NCBI GenBank assembly: GCA_003210895.1
Contig: QCUB01000006.1
Coordinates: forward strand, 1-47,303
DNA: 47,303 nt
Origin: Prochlorococcus sp. AG-676-M04
GTDB lineage: Bacteria > Cyanobacteriota > Cyanobacteriia > PCC-6307 > Cyanobiaceae
Direction: 5' to 3'
Part shown: positions 21,040-31,930 of the stretch, piece by piece
How the letters are laid out: each line of letters begins with the position of its first letter
How positions within the stretch are numbered: the first letter of the stretch is position 1
Made by a program: the position numbers and the translations under genes
The notes under the pieces: generated by a model
Seen by the model: the letters and a program-made list of their open reading frames with translations, nothing else
Database searches by the model: none
What the model was told of the DNA's origin: nothing

Positions 21040-22404
21040 GTGATGCAAAATAATCAAAATATTAAAGATAAAAAACCTTCAAAGGTTGCCTTTAGCCATG
21101 TTGGGTGTGAGAAAAATCTTGTTGATACTGAACATATGCAAGGGTTGTTAGATAAGGAGGGATATGAAGTCGGTAATAATATAGATGATGCGAATGTAAT
21201 TGTTGTCAATACTTGTAGTTTTATAGAAACAGCTAGACAAGAATCTATTAGGAGAATTCTTGAATTTACCGATCAAGGCAAAGAGGTAATTGTTGCTGGT
21301 TGTATGGCGCAACATTTTAAAGAAGAACTGTTAAAAGAAATGCCTGAAATAAAAGGTTTAGTAGGAACTGGAGATTATCAGAAAATAGCCAAGGTTATAA
21401 ATCGAATAGAGCAAGGTGAAATTGTTAATGAAGTTTCAAAAATTCCTGAATTTATTGCAGATGAAACAATTCCGCGTTTGGTAGATAAAAATAAATTTGT
21501 TGCTTATCTTCGTATCGCTGAAGGTTGTAATTATAATTGCGCATTTTGTATTATTCCGAAGTTAAGAGGTCCTCAACGAAGCAGGACTATAGAATCTATA
21601 GTTTCAGAAGCAAAAAGTCTCGCGGCTCAAGGGATTCAAGAAATAATATTAATTAGTCAAATTACAACAAATTATGGTCAAGATATTTATGGTAAACCTT
21701 CTTTATCAAAACTCTTGAAAGAACTGTCTAAAGTTTCTGTTCCTTGGATACGAATCCATTATGCCTATCCAACTGGTTTAACTGATGAAGTTATCAAAGC
21801 TTTTAAAGATTCAAATAATATAGTCCCCTATTTTGATCTGCCTTTGCAACATAGCCATCCAGATGTTCTTAAAAGTATGAATAGACCTTGGCAGGCTTCT
21901 TTAAATGAATCAATTTTGAGTAAAATTAGAGAGCAAATACCATCTTCTGTATTAAGAACAAGCTTAATTGTTGGTTTCCCAGGAGAAAATCAAAAACATT
22001 TTCAACATCTTTTAGATTTTTTGTATAGGCATGAATTTGATCATGTTGGGGTTTTTATTTTTTCTCCTGAGGAAGGAACAAGTGCTTTTGATTTACCCAA
22101 TAGGGTACCTTCAGAAGTCGCTGATGCAAGAAAAGATAATATAATGTCTATTCAACAAACTATTTCTAAAAATAAGAATCAATCATATATAGGTAATACA
22201 GTTAGGGTATTAGTTGAAAAAATATCTGCAAATAATGAACTTATAGGACGCTCTTATCACTTTGCTCCTGAAATAGATGGAAATGTAATTTTATCTATAA
22301 AAGATAATAAAAATGAGAATAAATATGTTGGTAAATTTGTTGATGCAAATATTTGTTTTGCAGATGAATATGATTTATATGGAGAAGTTATAAACATCTT
22401 ATAA
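21040..22404 (+). CDS. rimO: Ribosomal protein S12 methylthiotransferase
   Basis: [42 protein letters not shown]. Confidence 0.95.
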   Translation: MMQNNQNIKDKKPSKVAFSHVGCEKNLVDTEHMQGLLDKEGYEVGNNIDDANVIVVNTCSFIETARQESIRRILEFTDQGKEVIVAGCMAQHFKEELLKEMPEIKGLVGTGDYQKIAKVINRIEQGEIVNEVSKIPEFIADETIPRLVDKNKFVAYLRIAEGCNYNCAFCIIPKLRGPQRSRTIESIVSEAKSLAAQGIQEIILISQITTNYGQDIYGKPSLSKLLKELSKVSVPWIRIHYAYPTGLTDEVIKAFKDSNNIVPYFDLPLQHSHPDVLKSMNRPWQASLNESILSKIREQIPSSVLRTSLIVGFPGENQKHFQHLLDFLYRHEFDHVGVFIFSPEEGTSAFDLPNRVPSEVADARKDNIMSIQQTISKNKNQSYIGNTVRVLVEKISANNELIGRSYHFAPEIDGNVILSIKDNKNENKYVGKFVDANICFADEYDLYGEVINIL

Positions 22405-22412
22405 ATTTTTCT

Positions 22413-22505
22413 CTAAATTAATTTAACTGCTCTCAAGAGTTTATCCAATAAGAAAGCCGCTCCAAAACCGAAACCTAGAAATGCAAAATAGAAAATGATG
22501 TTCAT
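22413..22505 (-). CDS. petL: Probable cytochrome b6-f subunit PetL (30 aa)
   Basis: Below ORF-track cutoff. MNIIFYFAFLGFGFGAAFLLDKLLRAVKLI; single TM with a cyanobacterial PetL-like LRxxKLI end. Confidence 0.6.
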   Translation of the reverse strand: MNIIFYFAFLGFGFGAAFLLDKLLRAVKLI

Positions 22506-22569
22506 TTATCTTTTATATTTTATTTAATTTAGCATCTCAATACTATTAGAATTTTTTTCGTTTAATTTC

Positions 22570-22956
22570 TTAATCTTGTGTGTAGGGTAAATTTTTGTAT
22601 AAACATTCTTCTGCTTTTTGTAATTCTCGACCTAAATATAATGCATGATCAATTCTAGTTATCAGATCGGTCCTTTTTTCTGTGATTGCTATTCCAACCT
22701 CTTTAGCACTTATTCCGGTGAAAATCTCATTACAAGCTTTGATTTCTTTTGAATCACATTTTATAGGCTTATTCGTTTTAGGATCTAGAGCATATCCCTC
22801 TTCGTTAATTTTGTTTAAATAATGCTCTAAGATTAATTGTTTTGCCTTTAAATCGATTTTTATAATAAAATATCCATTTGGATCTAGCTCAATATATCTA
22901 TTAGATAAATCACTATCCAATTCTACTTTTTTCTCAAAGATTTTACTAAAATCCAT
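22570..22956 (-). CDS. DUF4346-like conserved cyanobacterial protein
   Basis: ELDPNGYFIIKIDLKAKQLILEHY...; DHALYLGRELQKAEECL. Confidence 0.75.
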   Translation of the reverse strand: MDFSKIFEKKVELDSDLSNRYIELDPNGYFIIKIDLKAKQLILEHYLNKINEEGYALDPKTNKPIKCDSKEIKACNEIFTGISAKEVGIAITEKRTDLITRIDHALYLGRELQKAEECLYKNLPYTQD

Positions 22957-23022
22957 GTTTAATATATTTCAATAAAATTATATTATTAATATTATCAATG
23001 ATCTAGCCAATTAATTTTTAGT

Positions 23023-24177
23023 TTATTTAAAAGGGATAGAATTATTTTCTAACTCAATTTCTTGCATGGTTTGAAAATTAACTTTATTTAACCAAGGAGT
23101 AATTATATCTTCCATATTGTTGTTAAACCATTTGTGAAAACTTTTAGTACCTTTCGCATAAAATCCTCTTCTTCTTTTGTGTTTGCCTCCTGCCCCTGGA
23201 TCAAAACTTTTAATTTTATTTTTTATTGCCCACTCAATAGGCTGGTAGTAGCATAATTCAAAATGTAAGTTAAGTATTTCTTCTTGACTACCCCAATATC
23301 TTCCCCATATATTTTTTTCATTTTTTATACACATTGACATTGCAATAATACTTGCAGAATCATTTCTTGAGGCACTAAAAAGTAATAGATTTTTTTTATT
23401 CTCAAGAATTTTTTCGAAAAACTCAGAGGTAAGATATTTGCTACCCCATACTCCCCATCTCAAACAATGCTGTTCATAAAAATTATGCATTTTTTGAACT
23501 ATTTCTAGATTTATATTCTCTTCTGTATGAATTTTTATCTCTAAATTTTGTTTTAGAATTGATTTTCTTTCTTTTTTAATATTTTTTCTTTGATTAGAGT
23601 TGAACCTGGATAAAAAATCATCAAATGTATTTTCTCCATTATTCTTCCATTCACTACTTGTATTTATCCATTCCTGATATCCCAAAGATTGGAGATGTTT
23701 CCCCCAATCTTCGTTTACATACAAGAAATTACAACTCAAGATATTATTTTTTAAAGCAAATTCATCAATGTGCTTTATTAATGAATTTGTAATCGGTGTT
23801 TTATTTTTATTCTCTTTGTATAAGAATTCATATCCATTAATAGGGCTGTAAGGGCTCATCCCAATCAGCTTGGGATAATAATTCAATTTTAAATCTTGAG
23901 CTAATCTTGCAAAGGATTGATCAAAAATAAATTCTCCATAACTATGATTTTTAAGAAAAAGTGGAGCTATTCCGCATATCTCTTCATTTTCATAAGCAAT
24001 AAAATATAAAGGTTGCCAGCCAGTTTCTCTCGATACACTTTTCGATAACTCAAGGTTATTGAGCCATTCCCATTCATAAAATGGATTGTTGATTCCTTTT
24101 CTTAATTCATTCCAAGTTTTTTTGTTTATTTCCTGAATAGATAATTTAATTTCAATTTTGTGCTCAATATGATTCAT
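23023..24177 (-). CDS. FemAB/GNAT-like (peptidogalycan-type, DUF482) acyltransferase
   Basis: PLFLKNHSYGEFIFDQSFA, FNSNQRKNIKKERK, SFDPGAGGKHKRRRGF. Confidence 0.88.
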   Translation of the reverse strand: MNHIEHKIEIKLSIQEINKKTWNELRKGINNPFYEWEWLNNLELSKSVSRETGWQPLYFIAYENEEICGIAPLFLKNHSYGEFIFDQSFARLAQDLKLNYYPKLIGMSPYSPINGYEFLYKENKNKTPITNSLIKHIDEFALKNNILSCNFLYVNEDWGKHLQSLGYQEWINTSSEWKNNGENTFDDFLSRFNSNQRKNIKKERKSILKQNLEIKIHTEENINLEIVQKMHNFYEQHCLRWGVWGSKYLTSEFFEKILENKKNLLLFSASRNDSASIIAMSMCIKNEKNIWGRYWGSQEEILNLHFELCYYQPIEWAIKNKIKSFDPGAGGKHKRRRGFYAKGTKSFHKWFNNNMEDIITPWLNKVNFQTMQEIELENNSIPFK

Positions 24178-24189
24178 AAATTTTTTACT

Positions 24190-24852
24190 TTAATCATTTT
24201 TAATTTTTCTTGTGTAATGAATATATATTTCATTTTTATCTAATTCTTGAATAGATTTTATATTCCAAAATTGCTTTAAATTAAAAATCTTATTTGTTTG
24301 TTCAGCAGGTATCCATGTATATTTTCCTCCAATAATTCTTGGGGCTATTGTAATTTTGATTTCATCAATCAAATCTTCTTTCACAAAAGAATTTATAAGC
24401 TTTGCTCCACCAAGAAGAGCTAGACGATTAATTCCAGCTTTTTTAATACTTAGCAAGGTTTTCCTCCAAGAATTTTTGTATGAAATTTCTTTCTCAAAAT
24501 CTATATTTTCTATTGTGTCAATTTTATTAGAGCTGATTAACCATCTTTTAATTGGTTGTTTGAAATAATTCCAATCTTTTTCAAACTTTTTGCTATTGGA
24601 TGCGACTATAGAAATAGGCTGATTTTTTGAAAATTTTATTTCGCCATTTTTACAATAATTTTTCACTAAATATGTACTTTGATGAGCTTTTAGAGTTCCT
24701 AATCCAAAAATTGTAGCGTCAACTATTGATAAGTTTTCATTTAATATTTTCCTATCTTCCTTACTACCAAGATGGGATTCTCTTCCACTTGGGAAAGCAA
24801 TCCTTCCATCTAGACTAGAAGCGATAATGATCGCTATGCGGGGAGTATTCAA
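24190..24852 (-). CDS. RibD C-terminal (DHFR-like) reductase
   Basis: IIIASSLDGRIAFPSGRESHLGSKEDRK; LALLGGAKLINSFVKEDLIDEIKITIAPRIIGG. Confidence 0.87.
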   Translation of the reverse strand: MNTPRIAIIIASSLDGRIAFPSGRESHLGSKEDRKILNENLSIVDATIFGLGTLKAHQSTYLVKNYCKNGEIKFSKNQPISIVASNSKKFEKDWNYFKQPIKRWLISSNKIDTIENIDFEKEISYKNSWRKTLLSIKKAGINRLALLGGAKLINSFVKEDLIDEIKITIAPRIIGGKYTWIPAEQTNKIFNLKQFWNIKSIQELDKNEIYIHYTRKIKND

Positions 24853-25775
24853 GCTTGAGCAACTAAAGAGTTCTCAAGATTTCTTTGCAAAGAATTTGGT
24901 ATGGTTTGCTCGACATAAATTTCAGCAGCATTATTTGGACTCTCTTGAAGTTTTATCTTGTGTAGATTTGCTCCGATTTTTTTAATCGGAGATGAGAGGA
25001 TATCAGAAATGTGTAGTGCAATATTTTCACATGTTGGGACGCAAGTTTTAAAATATTCGATATCTTTGTTTAAGAATGTATGATCAAACTGTTCAACTAT
25101 AAGATCATTAATAATTGTTTGTAATGAAGGTAAATCACATATCATCCCAGTTCTTGGATCAATTTTTCCTCGGACAGTTACATCGAGAAAATAATTATGT
25201 CCATGTCCATTAACTCTGGCACATTTACCATAAATTTTCTTGTTTTCATCAAGAGAAATATCATCTTTAGCTAATCTGTGAGCAGCATTAAAATGACTTT
25301 GAATTGTTAATAGAGCTTCCATGTTTTTTCCATAATAATCTGCCCATAAAGTAGGGCTTTCATAAAGTCTTAAACTTGTAAGAGGTAGATCATCTTTTAA
25401 GCGATTCCAGATAACTTTAACCAATGCCTCAGTCGTTGGAAGAATGCCATCCTGACTATGAATATTAAATTCAGGCCAAACATCATTTAAAAAACGAAAA
25501 TCTAATTGTCCAGTAACCTTATTCTTAATAGAATGTTTTACATCAGAGAGATTAAGAACCATTCCATCCGAGTCAAGTTTTCCACCCATTGATACAATGA
25601 GCTCATAATTATGACCATGTCCTGGAGCTATACTACATTTCCCAAAAAGAGAGAAATTATCTTCTAAGCTTTTTTCAGGAAGCCAATAACGATGACTCGA
25701 ACTAAAACAGGCACGTCGAGTTATGACGCATTCACGTCCCTGGCCATGTAATGGTTTGGTATGTGTAAAAGTCAT
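24849..25775 (-). CDS. Tandem 6-pyruvoyl-tetrahydropterin synthase (QueD/PTPS-like) protein
   Basis: Two PTPS repeats: FSSSHRYW...CSIAPGHGHNYELIV and FNAAHRL...CARVNGHGHNYFLDV. Confidence 0.9.
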   Translation of the reverse strand: MTFTHTKPLHGQGRECVITRRACFSSSHRYWLPEKSLEDNFSLFGKCSIAPGHGHNYELIVSMGGKLDSDGMVLNLSDVKHSIKNKVTGQLDFRFLNDVWPEFNIHSQDGILPTTEALVKVIWNRLKDDLPLTSLRLYESPTLWADYYGKNMEALLTIQSHFNAAHRLAKDDISLDENKKIYGKCARVNGHGHNYFLDVTVRGKIDPRTGMICDLPSLQTIINDLIVEQFDHTFLNKDIEYFKTCVPTCENIALHISDILSSPIKKIGANLHKIKLQESPNNAAEIYVEQTIPNSLQRNLENSLVAQA

Positions 25776-25825
25776 AAATGTCTGTAATAATACTATCTTA
25801 AGGTTTTATATACGTTTTTGTCTGT

Positions 25826-26383
25826 ATGGAAAAATCTATTATTGAAAAAACAAACAAAATAATTAAAGGAAGAAGTATATTTTTGATAGGTATGATGGCT
25901 AGTGGTAAATCTCAAACTGGTCCAGTATTAGCTGAATTATTGAGATATAAGTATATTGATATAGATAAATTAATAGAGAAAATATCAAAAAAAACAATTA
26001 ATGAAATATTTCAGCAAGATGGAGAAGGATTATTTCGAGAACTAGAAACAAATTGCTTAAAAGAAACAATCAAAATTCCCTCCTTAGTAATATCTACTGG
26101 TGGAGGTATTATTACTAAACCAGAAAACTGGGGTGTATTACGGCAAGGAATAATTATTTGGATTGATACAAACCAAGAGATTGCACTTGAGAGGTTAAGA
26201 AATGATATTGAAAATAGACCTTTACTTCAGGGACAAGATTTAAGTGATTTATATAGCCATATTTTTCAATCTAGAAAAAATTTATATTCTCAAGCTGACT
26301 TGAGAGTTAAGGTTGATAAAGAAAATGTTGAAGAAGTTGCTAAAAAAATAATTTATGAAATTCATAAAAAAATTATCAATTAA
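25826..26383 (+). CDS. aroK: Shikimate kinase
   Basis: LIGMMASGKSQTGPVLA P-loop, DIDKLIE, STGGGIITKPENW. Confidence 0.93.
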   Translation: MEKSIIEKTNKIIKGRSIFLIGMMASGKSQTGPVLAELLRYKYIDIDKLIEKISKKTINEIFQQDGEGLFRELETNCLKETIKIPSLVISTGGGIITKPENWGVLRQGIIIWIDTNQEIALERLRNDIENRPLLQGQDLSDLYSHIFQSRKNLYSQADLRVKVDKENVEEVAKKIIYEIHKKIIN

Positions 26384-26637
26384 TCTGGCTCCACTCGTAC
26401 AGCAAACCATTTAATAACGAATCCAAATTTTATTTCTAATTCATAAGTACTTTCTAATAATTCTTCGAGAAATTTCTCATTGGAATAATCTTTCTTTTGA
26501 TATATTGTTGATGAATCAATCTTAGGAAGCCAATTTTTTAACCATAATATTGCTTCTTTTTTAGTTACTATTTTTTCTTTTGAATCTGGCTCTAATAAAA
26601 CAAAATGGTCTTCAGATCTTATTAATGGATTTGACAT
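26380..26637 (-). CDS. CRR7-like protein (chlororespiratory reduction 7)
   Basis: 85 aa; N-terminal VLLEPDSKEKIVTKKEAILWLK and C-terminal IKWFAVRVEPD resemble cyanobacterial Crr7. Confidence 0.6.
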   Translation of the reverse strand: MSNPLIRSEDHFVLLEPDSKEKIVTKKEAILWLKNWLPKIDSSTIYQKKDYSNEKFLEELLESTYELEIKFGFVIKWFAVRVEPD

Positions 26638-27346
26638 GATTAAAAATTTTTTAGGATTAATTATTGTTCTAATTATTCAAGTATCTTATTTAAATAATTC
26701 ATTTGCTTTAAATGATTATAATGTAGAAGAATTTTTGGATGAAAGAGAAAATTTATGGCCAGAACTATACCTGCCAAATTTAAAATTTTCAAATACTTCA
26801 AGAGATTTGATTTATCCTAATTGGTTTGAGGGTAATTGGCTTGTTACTTCTCAAGATTTAAAAGATGAATCTCAATCTCCGGTTATATATAAAGTAAATT
26901 TTTTTAAAAATTCTGCTAATGAAGTTATTGGCAATCGTTCAAATAATTCTGCGTCTATTGGAAAGGCAATATTTGGTGATAATTTGATCAAAGTTGTCAA
27001 TGATCCTACATCAATCAATAAACAAATAACATATTTGAAAGATGATTTATACATTGATTCAAGGATTACAGGAAGAAATCAAATTAAAAATGATGAGATG
27101 TTTTTCGCTGACGAATTAGTTATTCAAACTGTTCATAAACCTGGTGCCTCTAGGGTCAATCAGGTAGAAACAATTAGCAAATTTCAAAAATGTAAACAAG
27201 ATAATTACAATTTGGAAGATATTCTAAAACCTTATATCTGTGGTTTTCAATACATAGCAACATATGGTTCTAAAGTTGGGGATCCCTCAGTTCATGCAAT
27301 TAAAACTAGTAAATATAAATTATCGTTTAAATTTATTGAGAATTAG
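26636..27346 (+). CDS. Exported conserved protein (DUF6816-like)
   Basis: Signal peptide; PNWFEGNWLVTSQ; YKLSFKF end. Confidence 0.7.
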   Translation: MIKNFLGLIIVLIIQVSYLNNSFALNDYNVEEFLDERENLWPELYLPNLKFSNTSRDLIYPNWFEGNWLVTSQDLKDESQSPVIYKVNFFKNSANEVIGNRSNNSASIGKAIFGDNLIKVVNDPTSINKQITYLKDDLYIDSRITGRNQIKNDEMFFADELVIQTVHKPGASRVNQVETISKFQKCKQDNYNLEDILKPYICGFQYIATYGSKVGDPSVHAIKTSKYKLSFKFIEN

Positions 27347-28058
27347 CACTAAAAAGATATTCTTCTAAATTGTTTCTCCAGATAAATATATTTTCTAAAT
27401 AAGGATTATTTATATATTCTTGACAACCTTCCCCAGAAAGAATTGGTCCTGATGATTTTGGAAATTTAAGAAGAGATAGTTGTGCAGCAATTGCAATATC
27501 AGCTATTGATAAATTATCACCTATTAAATATTTTTTATTAATTAGGGATTTTGATAAAGCCTCTAATATTTTTTGCAGTTCTAAATTATCTTTAGAAGAT
27601 AAAACCACATTAGAAATTTTACTAAGATTTTTAAAAGGTAATTTATCAACTAAACCTTTCACTGAAGATGGTATTTCGTCTGGAAGTAAAGCAGTGCGCA
27701 GTTGTGGATTCTCTATTGCTGATTTAATAAGAGCTTTTCTACAAGTTGAGGCCATTGTAGTGTCAGCCCAATCTTCTATTAGTTTGCATTGTGCAAACAA
27801 CAAAGGATCTTCCGGAAAAAGTGGATTATTATCATTTTTTTTATTTATATATTCGCAAATAATTGAAGAGTCACTAATAATTTGATCATTATCATCAACA
27901 ATTATTGGGACTTTTTTTTGACCTGATATCTTAAAAATTTCAAATTGGCCTATGCCTGGTGTAACTTCTTCAGCTCTATATTGTAATTTCTTAGCGTGAA
28001 GAGCCATTCTTGTCTTTAAGCAAAAAGCGCTATGTCTAAATTGATATAATGTAATCAT
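27333..28058 (-). CDS. Glutathione S-transferase family protein
   Basis: FRHSAFCLKTRMALHAKKL, KVPIIVDDNDQIISDSSIICEYI. Confidence 0.9.
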   Translation of the reverse strand: MITLYQFRHSAFCLKTRMALHAKKLQYRAEEVTPGIGQFEIFKISGQKKVPIIVDDNDQIISDSSIICEYINKKNDNNPLFPEDPLLFAQCKLIEDWADTTMASTCRKALIKSAIENPQLRTALLPDEIPSSVKGLVDKLPFKNLSKISNVVLSSKDNLELQKILEALSKSLINKKYLIGDNLSIADIAIAAQLSLLKFPKSSGPILSGEGCQEYINNPYLENIFIWRNNLEEYLFSANSQ

Positions 28059-28103
28059 GCTGTTTAATGTTTGTTAAAACTTAGCTAAAAAAGTAATCAA
28101 ATT

Positions 28104-28316
28104 GTGGAGCTAATGGGCCAATTCTTCTCTAATGTTGCAAGATATCCTAAGTATTTAATCTCTATTATTGCTGGAGGATTAGTTGCATTACTGGAACCTT
28201 TATTTAAAAATAGATCAAATCCATTAACTTTGGTCGGTTTAATATCATCATTAATAAGTGCTTTCATAACCGTTTATTTCGTACTACAAGCAATGACTAA
28301 TCCAAATAACTTATAA
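28104..28316 (+). CDS. DUF751-like small membrane protein
   Basis: 70 aa, QFFSNVARYPKYLISIIAGGLVALLEPL. Confidence 0.8.
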   Translation: MELMGQFFSNVARYPKYLISIIAGGLVALLEPLFKNRSNPLTLVGLISSLISAFITVYFVLQAMTNPNNL

Positions 28317-28323
28317 AACTATA

Positions 28324-28722
28324 ATGCCTAATAATTATCGGATTGCAAAAGTTTCTTCTCTATTGAAAAAGGAGATAACTCTTATTTTGCAGAATGATTT
28401 GGAAAATGATCTATTAAGAAGAAATTTCATTAATATTTCAAAAATAGAATTAACAGGAGATTTGCAATTTTGCAAGATTTATATAACTTCAACTGCTGAA
28501 GAGGCAATAAGAAAAGAAATTGTTGAAAAATTAAATCTTGCTAAGAACTATATCAGGCATACTTTAGTGCAAAGAATAGAGATGAGAAGAGTACCTGAAA
28601 TCACTTTTAAAGACGATACAGTATTGGAAAAAGGATTGTCAGTACTAAAGCTCCTCGAGGAATTAAAAAATAAAACTCAAAATCAAGATTCAAAATTTGA
28701 GGGAAATAATAATAATGGCTGA
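28324..28722 (+). CDS. rbfA: Ribosome-binding factor A
   Basis: RIAKVSSLLKKEITLILQ; LAKNYIRHTLVQRIEMRRVPEITFKDD. Confidence 0.93.
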   Translation: MPNNYRIAKVSSLLKKEITLILQNDLENDLLRRNFINISKIELTGDLQFCKIYITSTAEEAIRKEIVEKLNLAKNYIRHTLVQRIEMRRVPEITFKDDTVLEKGLSVLKLLEELKNKTQNQDSKFEGNNNNG

Positions 28723-29506
28723 GCTCTCTTTGAATCAAAAAAATATAATTATTACACGATCAAAAGATAAGATATCTGATATAAAAAAATTATTCACTAA
28801 TAAAGGTGCTCAAATATTTGATTTTCCAGCAATTGATGTTGGATATCCCGATGATTTAAATCCTCTTGATGATGCCTTAAGCGAAATTAATGATTTTCAC
28901 TGGATTATTTTTTCTAGTAGTAATGGAATAAAATTTGTAGATGAGAGATTAAGAAGTTTAAATACTTCATTAAAAGAATGTTCGAAGAAAATAAAAATTG
29001 CCGTAGTAGGGGAGAAAACTTCTTTAACTCTAAGTGATTTAGGTATTGAGGCTGATTTCGTACCCCCAGAATTTGTGGCAGAAAGTTTAATTGAAAATTT
29101 TCCGATATCAGGATATGGACTCAGAGTTTTTTTACCAAGAGTTCAAACAGGAGGAAGGAATTTAATTGCTGATGAATTCAGGAATTCTGGTTCACGTGTT
29201 GTAGAGGTTCCTGCCTATGAAACAAGATGTCCAGATTCAATTCCGATAGAAACAATAAATGCTATTGCTAAAAGAAAAATTGATGCAATTGTTTTTTCAA
29301 GTGGTAAAACAGTATCAAATTCTTCTTTCTTGCTTGAAAAAGAATTTGGTGAAGAATGGTTAACATTTATAGATAATGCAAAATTATTAACCATTGGACC
29401 TCAAACTTCAAAAGTATGTGAAAAAATTTTTGGCAGAGTAGATAGAGAGGCGGTTAAGTATACCTTTGAAGGATTATTAGATGCTGCAATTGATATTTTT
29501 AATTAG
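28715..29506 (+). CDS. hemD: Uroporphyrinogen-III synthase
   Basis: ITRSKDKISDIKKLFTNKGA; IIFSSSNGIKFV; IVFSSGKTVSN; LLTIGPQTSK. Confidence 0.88.
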   Translation: MAELSLNQKNIIITRSKDKISDIKKLFTNKGAQIFDFPAIDVGYPDDLNPLDDALSEINDFHWIIFSSSNGIKFVDERLRSLNTSLKECSKKIKIAVVGEKTSLTLSDLGIEADFVPPEFVAESLIENFPISGYGLRVFLPRVQTGGRNLIADEFRNSGSRVVEVPAYETRCPDSIPIETINAIAKRKIDAIVFSSGKTVSNSSFLLEKEFGEEWLTFIDNAKLLTIGPQTSKVCEKIFGRVDREAVKYTFEGLLDAAIDIFN

Positions 29507-29969
29507 TTAATTGATTTTTATAATTTTTTTCTACCAAATCTCGAAATCTATCAATATTTGCTTGTAATTCATTAGTTACCATTTTGCCCAAAATTTTTTC
29601 TTCCATAAATCGAGCAATCATTTTAGGTAATTCATAGGTAACAGCTAAGTTTACTGATGTTAATTGCTCTCCTTTTGATTCAAAAATAACAGAACCTTGA
29701 GTTGGTAATCCTCCTATAGATTTCCATTTTAGTTTATTTCTCTCAATCCTTTCTGTTATTTGTGCCTTCCACTTAAATTTGAATCCATTAGCAGCTAACG
29801 TCCATTCAGTCAGATCAGGTAAAGTGGATGTTTCTTGATCAACTGTTTTTACGGATTCAATCCAGCTCATCCATAGAGACATGGAATCCAAATCACTCCA
29901 GGTATTCCAAACGTTATCTAATGGCGCATTTACAATTGTAATTACGTCATGTTTAAGCCAAGTACCCAT
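29499..29969 (-). CDS. SRPBCC (START-like) family protein
   Basis: ITIVNAPLDNVWNTWSDLDSMSLWMSWIESV; adjacent to zds. Confidence 0.87.
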   Translation of the reverse strand: MGTWLKHDVITIVNAPLDNVWNTWSDLDSMSLWMSWIESVKTVDQETSTLPDLTEWTLAANGFKFKWKAQITERIERNKLKWKSIGGLPTQGSVIFESKGEQLTSVNLAVTYELPKMIARFMEEKILGKMVTNELQANIDRFRDLVEKNYKNQLTN

Positions 29970-29971
29970 AG

Positions 29972-31426
29972 TTAGCTAACCGCAAGATTCTTGGCTAATA
30001 AGGCTTTCTTATCTAGAATTGCTGCTGCTGCTAGGTGACCGCTCATAGTAGCCCCCTCCATTGAATCGATATAATCTTGTTTTGTATAACTACCTGCCAT
30101 AAAGAAATTTGATATTGAAGTTTTTTGATCAGGTCTATATGGGTCCATACCAGGAGACTCTCTATAAAGTGATTGTGGAACTTGTACTACATTACTCCAA
30201 AGTAATTTTAGATTTTTTGAAGAAGGAAACAGACGACGAACCTCTGCATCAATCTCCTTAGTGACTCTTTCTGTTGATCTACCCATCCAACGATCTCCAG
30301 GAGTCAAAACACATTGGAGTAAAGATCCCATTCCTTCTTTTCTATAATCTACGGGACTTGCTAAAGCTAAATCTGCAAAACAACTGAAAGATGCATCTGC
30401 TGAATATAAAAGATTATCTAAACCTGTAGGGTTCTGACTTTTGTTGTCAGTATTTAGTTCAGTAACCCATCCATCATATCTTAATTGTATTGTCGCTACT
30501 GAAACGGCTCTGAGTTTTTTTAAACCCTCAAACTCCTTAAATTGATACCATTCTTTAGGGACTATTTTTTTAATTCCAGGAACATCACAAGCAGCTAGAA
30601 ATGTATCAGCAAATATAGCCTTAGCGCCTTCAGGAGTTGATATTTTAAGTTTAGTGACCGAGTAGGAGGAAGATTCTTTTTCAAAAATAATTTCTTCGAC
30701 CTTATGATTTAGATGGATTTTGCATCCTTTTTTTGTGATGTAATCAACAATAGGTTTTGTTAGCCATTTATGAGGGGATCCTTTTAAAAGATTAAGTTTA
30801 GAGGCTTCAGTCTTAGATGCAAACATCATAAAAATAGTTAACATACATCTTGCCGATATATCTTGACAATTTATAAAACCTAAAGCATATGCAATTGGAT
30901 CCCACATCCTTTCAAGACTCCTTAAGCTTCCGCCATGATTTAAAAACCATTCTTTAAAGCTTATTTTATCTAAGTCTCTAATGATAGTCATTGCACCCTC
31001 GTAATCTACTAATCCTCTAACTATTGGACTGGTTCCCAAAGCTAATGCATTCCTTAACTTGTCTACCCAAGTCAATTGTTCTGTCGTGAAAAAAGCCTTC
31101 AGTCCGTTAAAAGGAGCTCCTAAGGCAAATCTAAAATCTAAAGATTTTAAATTGCCACCATTATTTACAAATAAATGAGTATGTTCTTTGGGAAGCAAAT
31201 TATCTAATGCCCCAACTTTTTTCATGAGCTTGAATAGATTTGCATAGTTATAAAAAAATACATGTAATCCCATTTCTATGTGGTTACCATCTTTATCTTC
31301 CCAACTTCCAACTTTCCCCCCCCAGAATGATCTGCTTTCGTAAATCTCTACTTCATGACCTTCATCAACTAAATTAACTGCAGCTGTTAAACCCGCTAAC
31401 CCAGAACCTACTATTGCAATTTTCAC
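29972..31426 (-). CDS. zds: Zeta-carotene desaturase
   Basis: [43 protein letters not shown]-terminal [23 protein letters not shown]. Confidence 0.95.
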   Translation of the reverse strand: MKIAIVGSGLAGLTAAVNLVDEGHEVEIYESRSFWGGKVGSWEDKDGNHIEMGLHVFFYNYANLFKLMKKVGALDNLLPKEHTHLFVNNGGNLKSLDFRFALGAPFNGLKAFFTTEQLTWVDKLRNALALGTSPIVRGLVDYEGAMTIIRDLDKISFKEWFLNHGGSLRSLERMWDPIAYALGFINCQDISARCMLTIFMMFASKTEASKLNLLKGSPHKWLTKPIVDYITKKGCKIHLNHKVEEIIFEKESSSYSVTKLKISTPEGAKAIFADTFLAACDVPGIKKIVPKEWYQFKEFEGLKKLRAVSVATIQLRYDGWVTELNTDNKSQNPTGLDNLLYSADASFSCFADLALASPVDYRKEGMGSLLQCVLTPGDRWMGRSTERVTKEIDAEVRRLFPSSKNLKLLWSNVVQVPQSLYRESPGMDPYRPDQKTSISNFFMAGSYTKQDYIDSMEGATMSGHLAAAAILDKKALLAKNLAVS

Positions 31427-31525
31427 TTTTTCTATAAATTATAACAAATCAACTTGGTATATCGTTTGAAATATGCATGATGTGTCTCAATTTTTTATAG
31501 TATAAGTAGACTAATATATCAACCT

Positions 31526-31918
31526 ATGGAAAATGTAAAAATAGAAGAAAAAATAAAGACCTCAGATGATGGTAAGGGCATTTTAATTACGAATGATGCA
31601 ATAGAACAAGTATCTTTTTTATTAAATAATCAGACTGATAAAAAAGCTCTTAGAGTAGGTGTAAGATCTGGAGGATGTAGTGGTATGAGTTATACAATGG
31701 ATTTCATTAATGAAGATGAAATAAATTCAGATGATAAAGTATATGACTACTCATTAAGTTCCGAGCAAAACTTTAAAGTCGTATGTGATCCAAAAAGTCT
31801 TTTATATATTTACGGAATGCAATTAGATTTTAGTAAGGATTTAATTGGAGGGGGATTTAATTTTGTTAATCCTAATGCCTCACAAACTTGTGGCTGCGGA
31901 AGCTCATTTGCAGTTTAG
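31526..31918 (+). CDS. Fe-S cluster assembly A-type carrier (HesB/IscA/SufA family)
   Basis: LRVGVRSGGCSGMSYTMDF and CGCGSSF. Confidence 0.93.
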   Translation: MENVKIEEKIKTSDDGKGILITNDAIEQVSFLLNNQTDKKALRVGVRSGGCSGMSYTMDFINEDEINSDDKVYDYSLSSEQNFKVVCDPKSLLYIYGMQLDFSKDLIGGGFNFVNPNASQTCGCGSSFAV

Positions 31919-31930
31919 AAGAAAAAATAA

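Noticed and set aside
24356-24568. Plus-strand 70-aa ORF
   Set aside because: Antisense to the RibD-C reductase.
26872-27054. Minus-strand 60-aa ORF
   Set aside because: Antisense to the exported DUF6816-like gene.
27694-27885. Plus-strand 63-aa ORF
   Set aside because: Antisense to the glutathione S-transferase gene.
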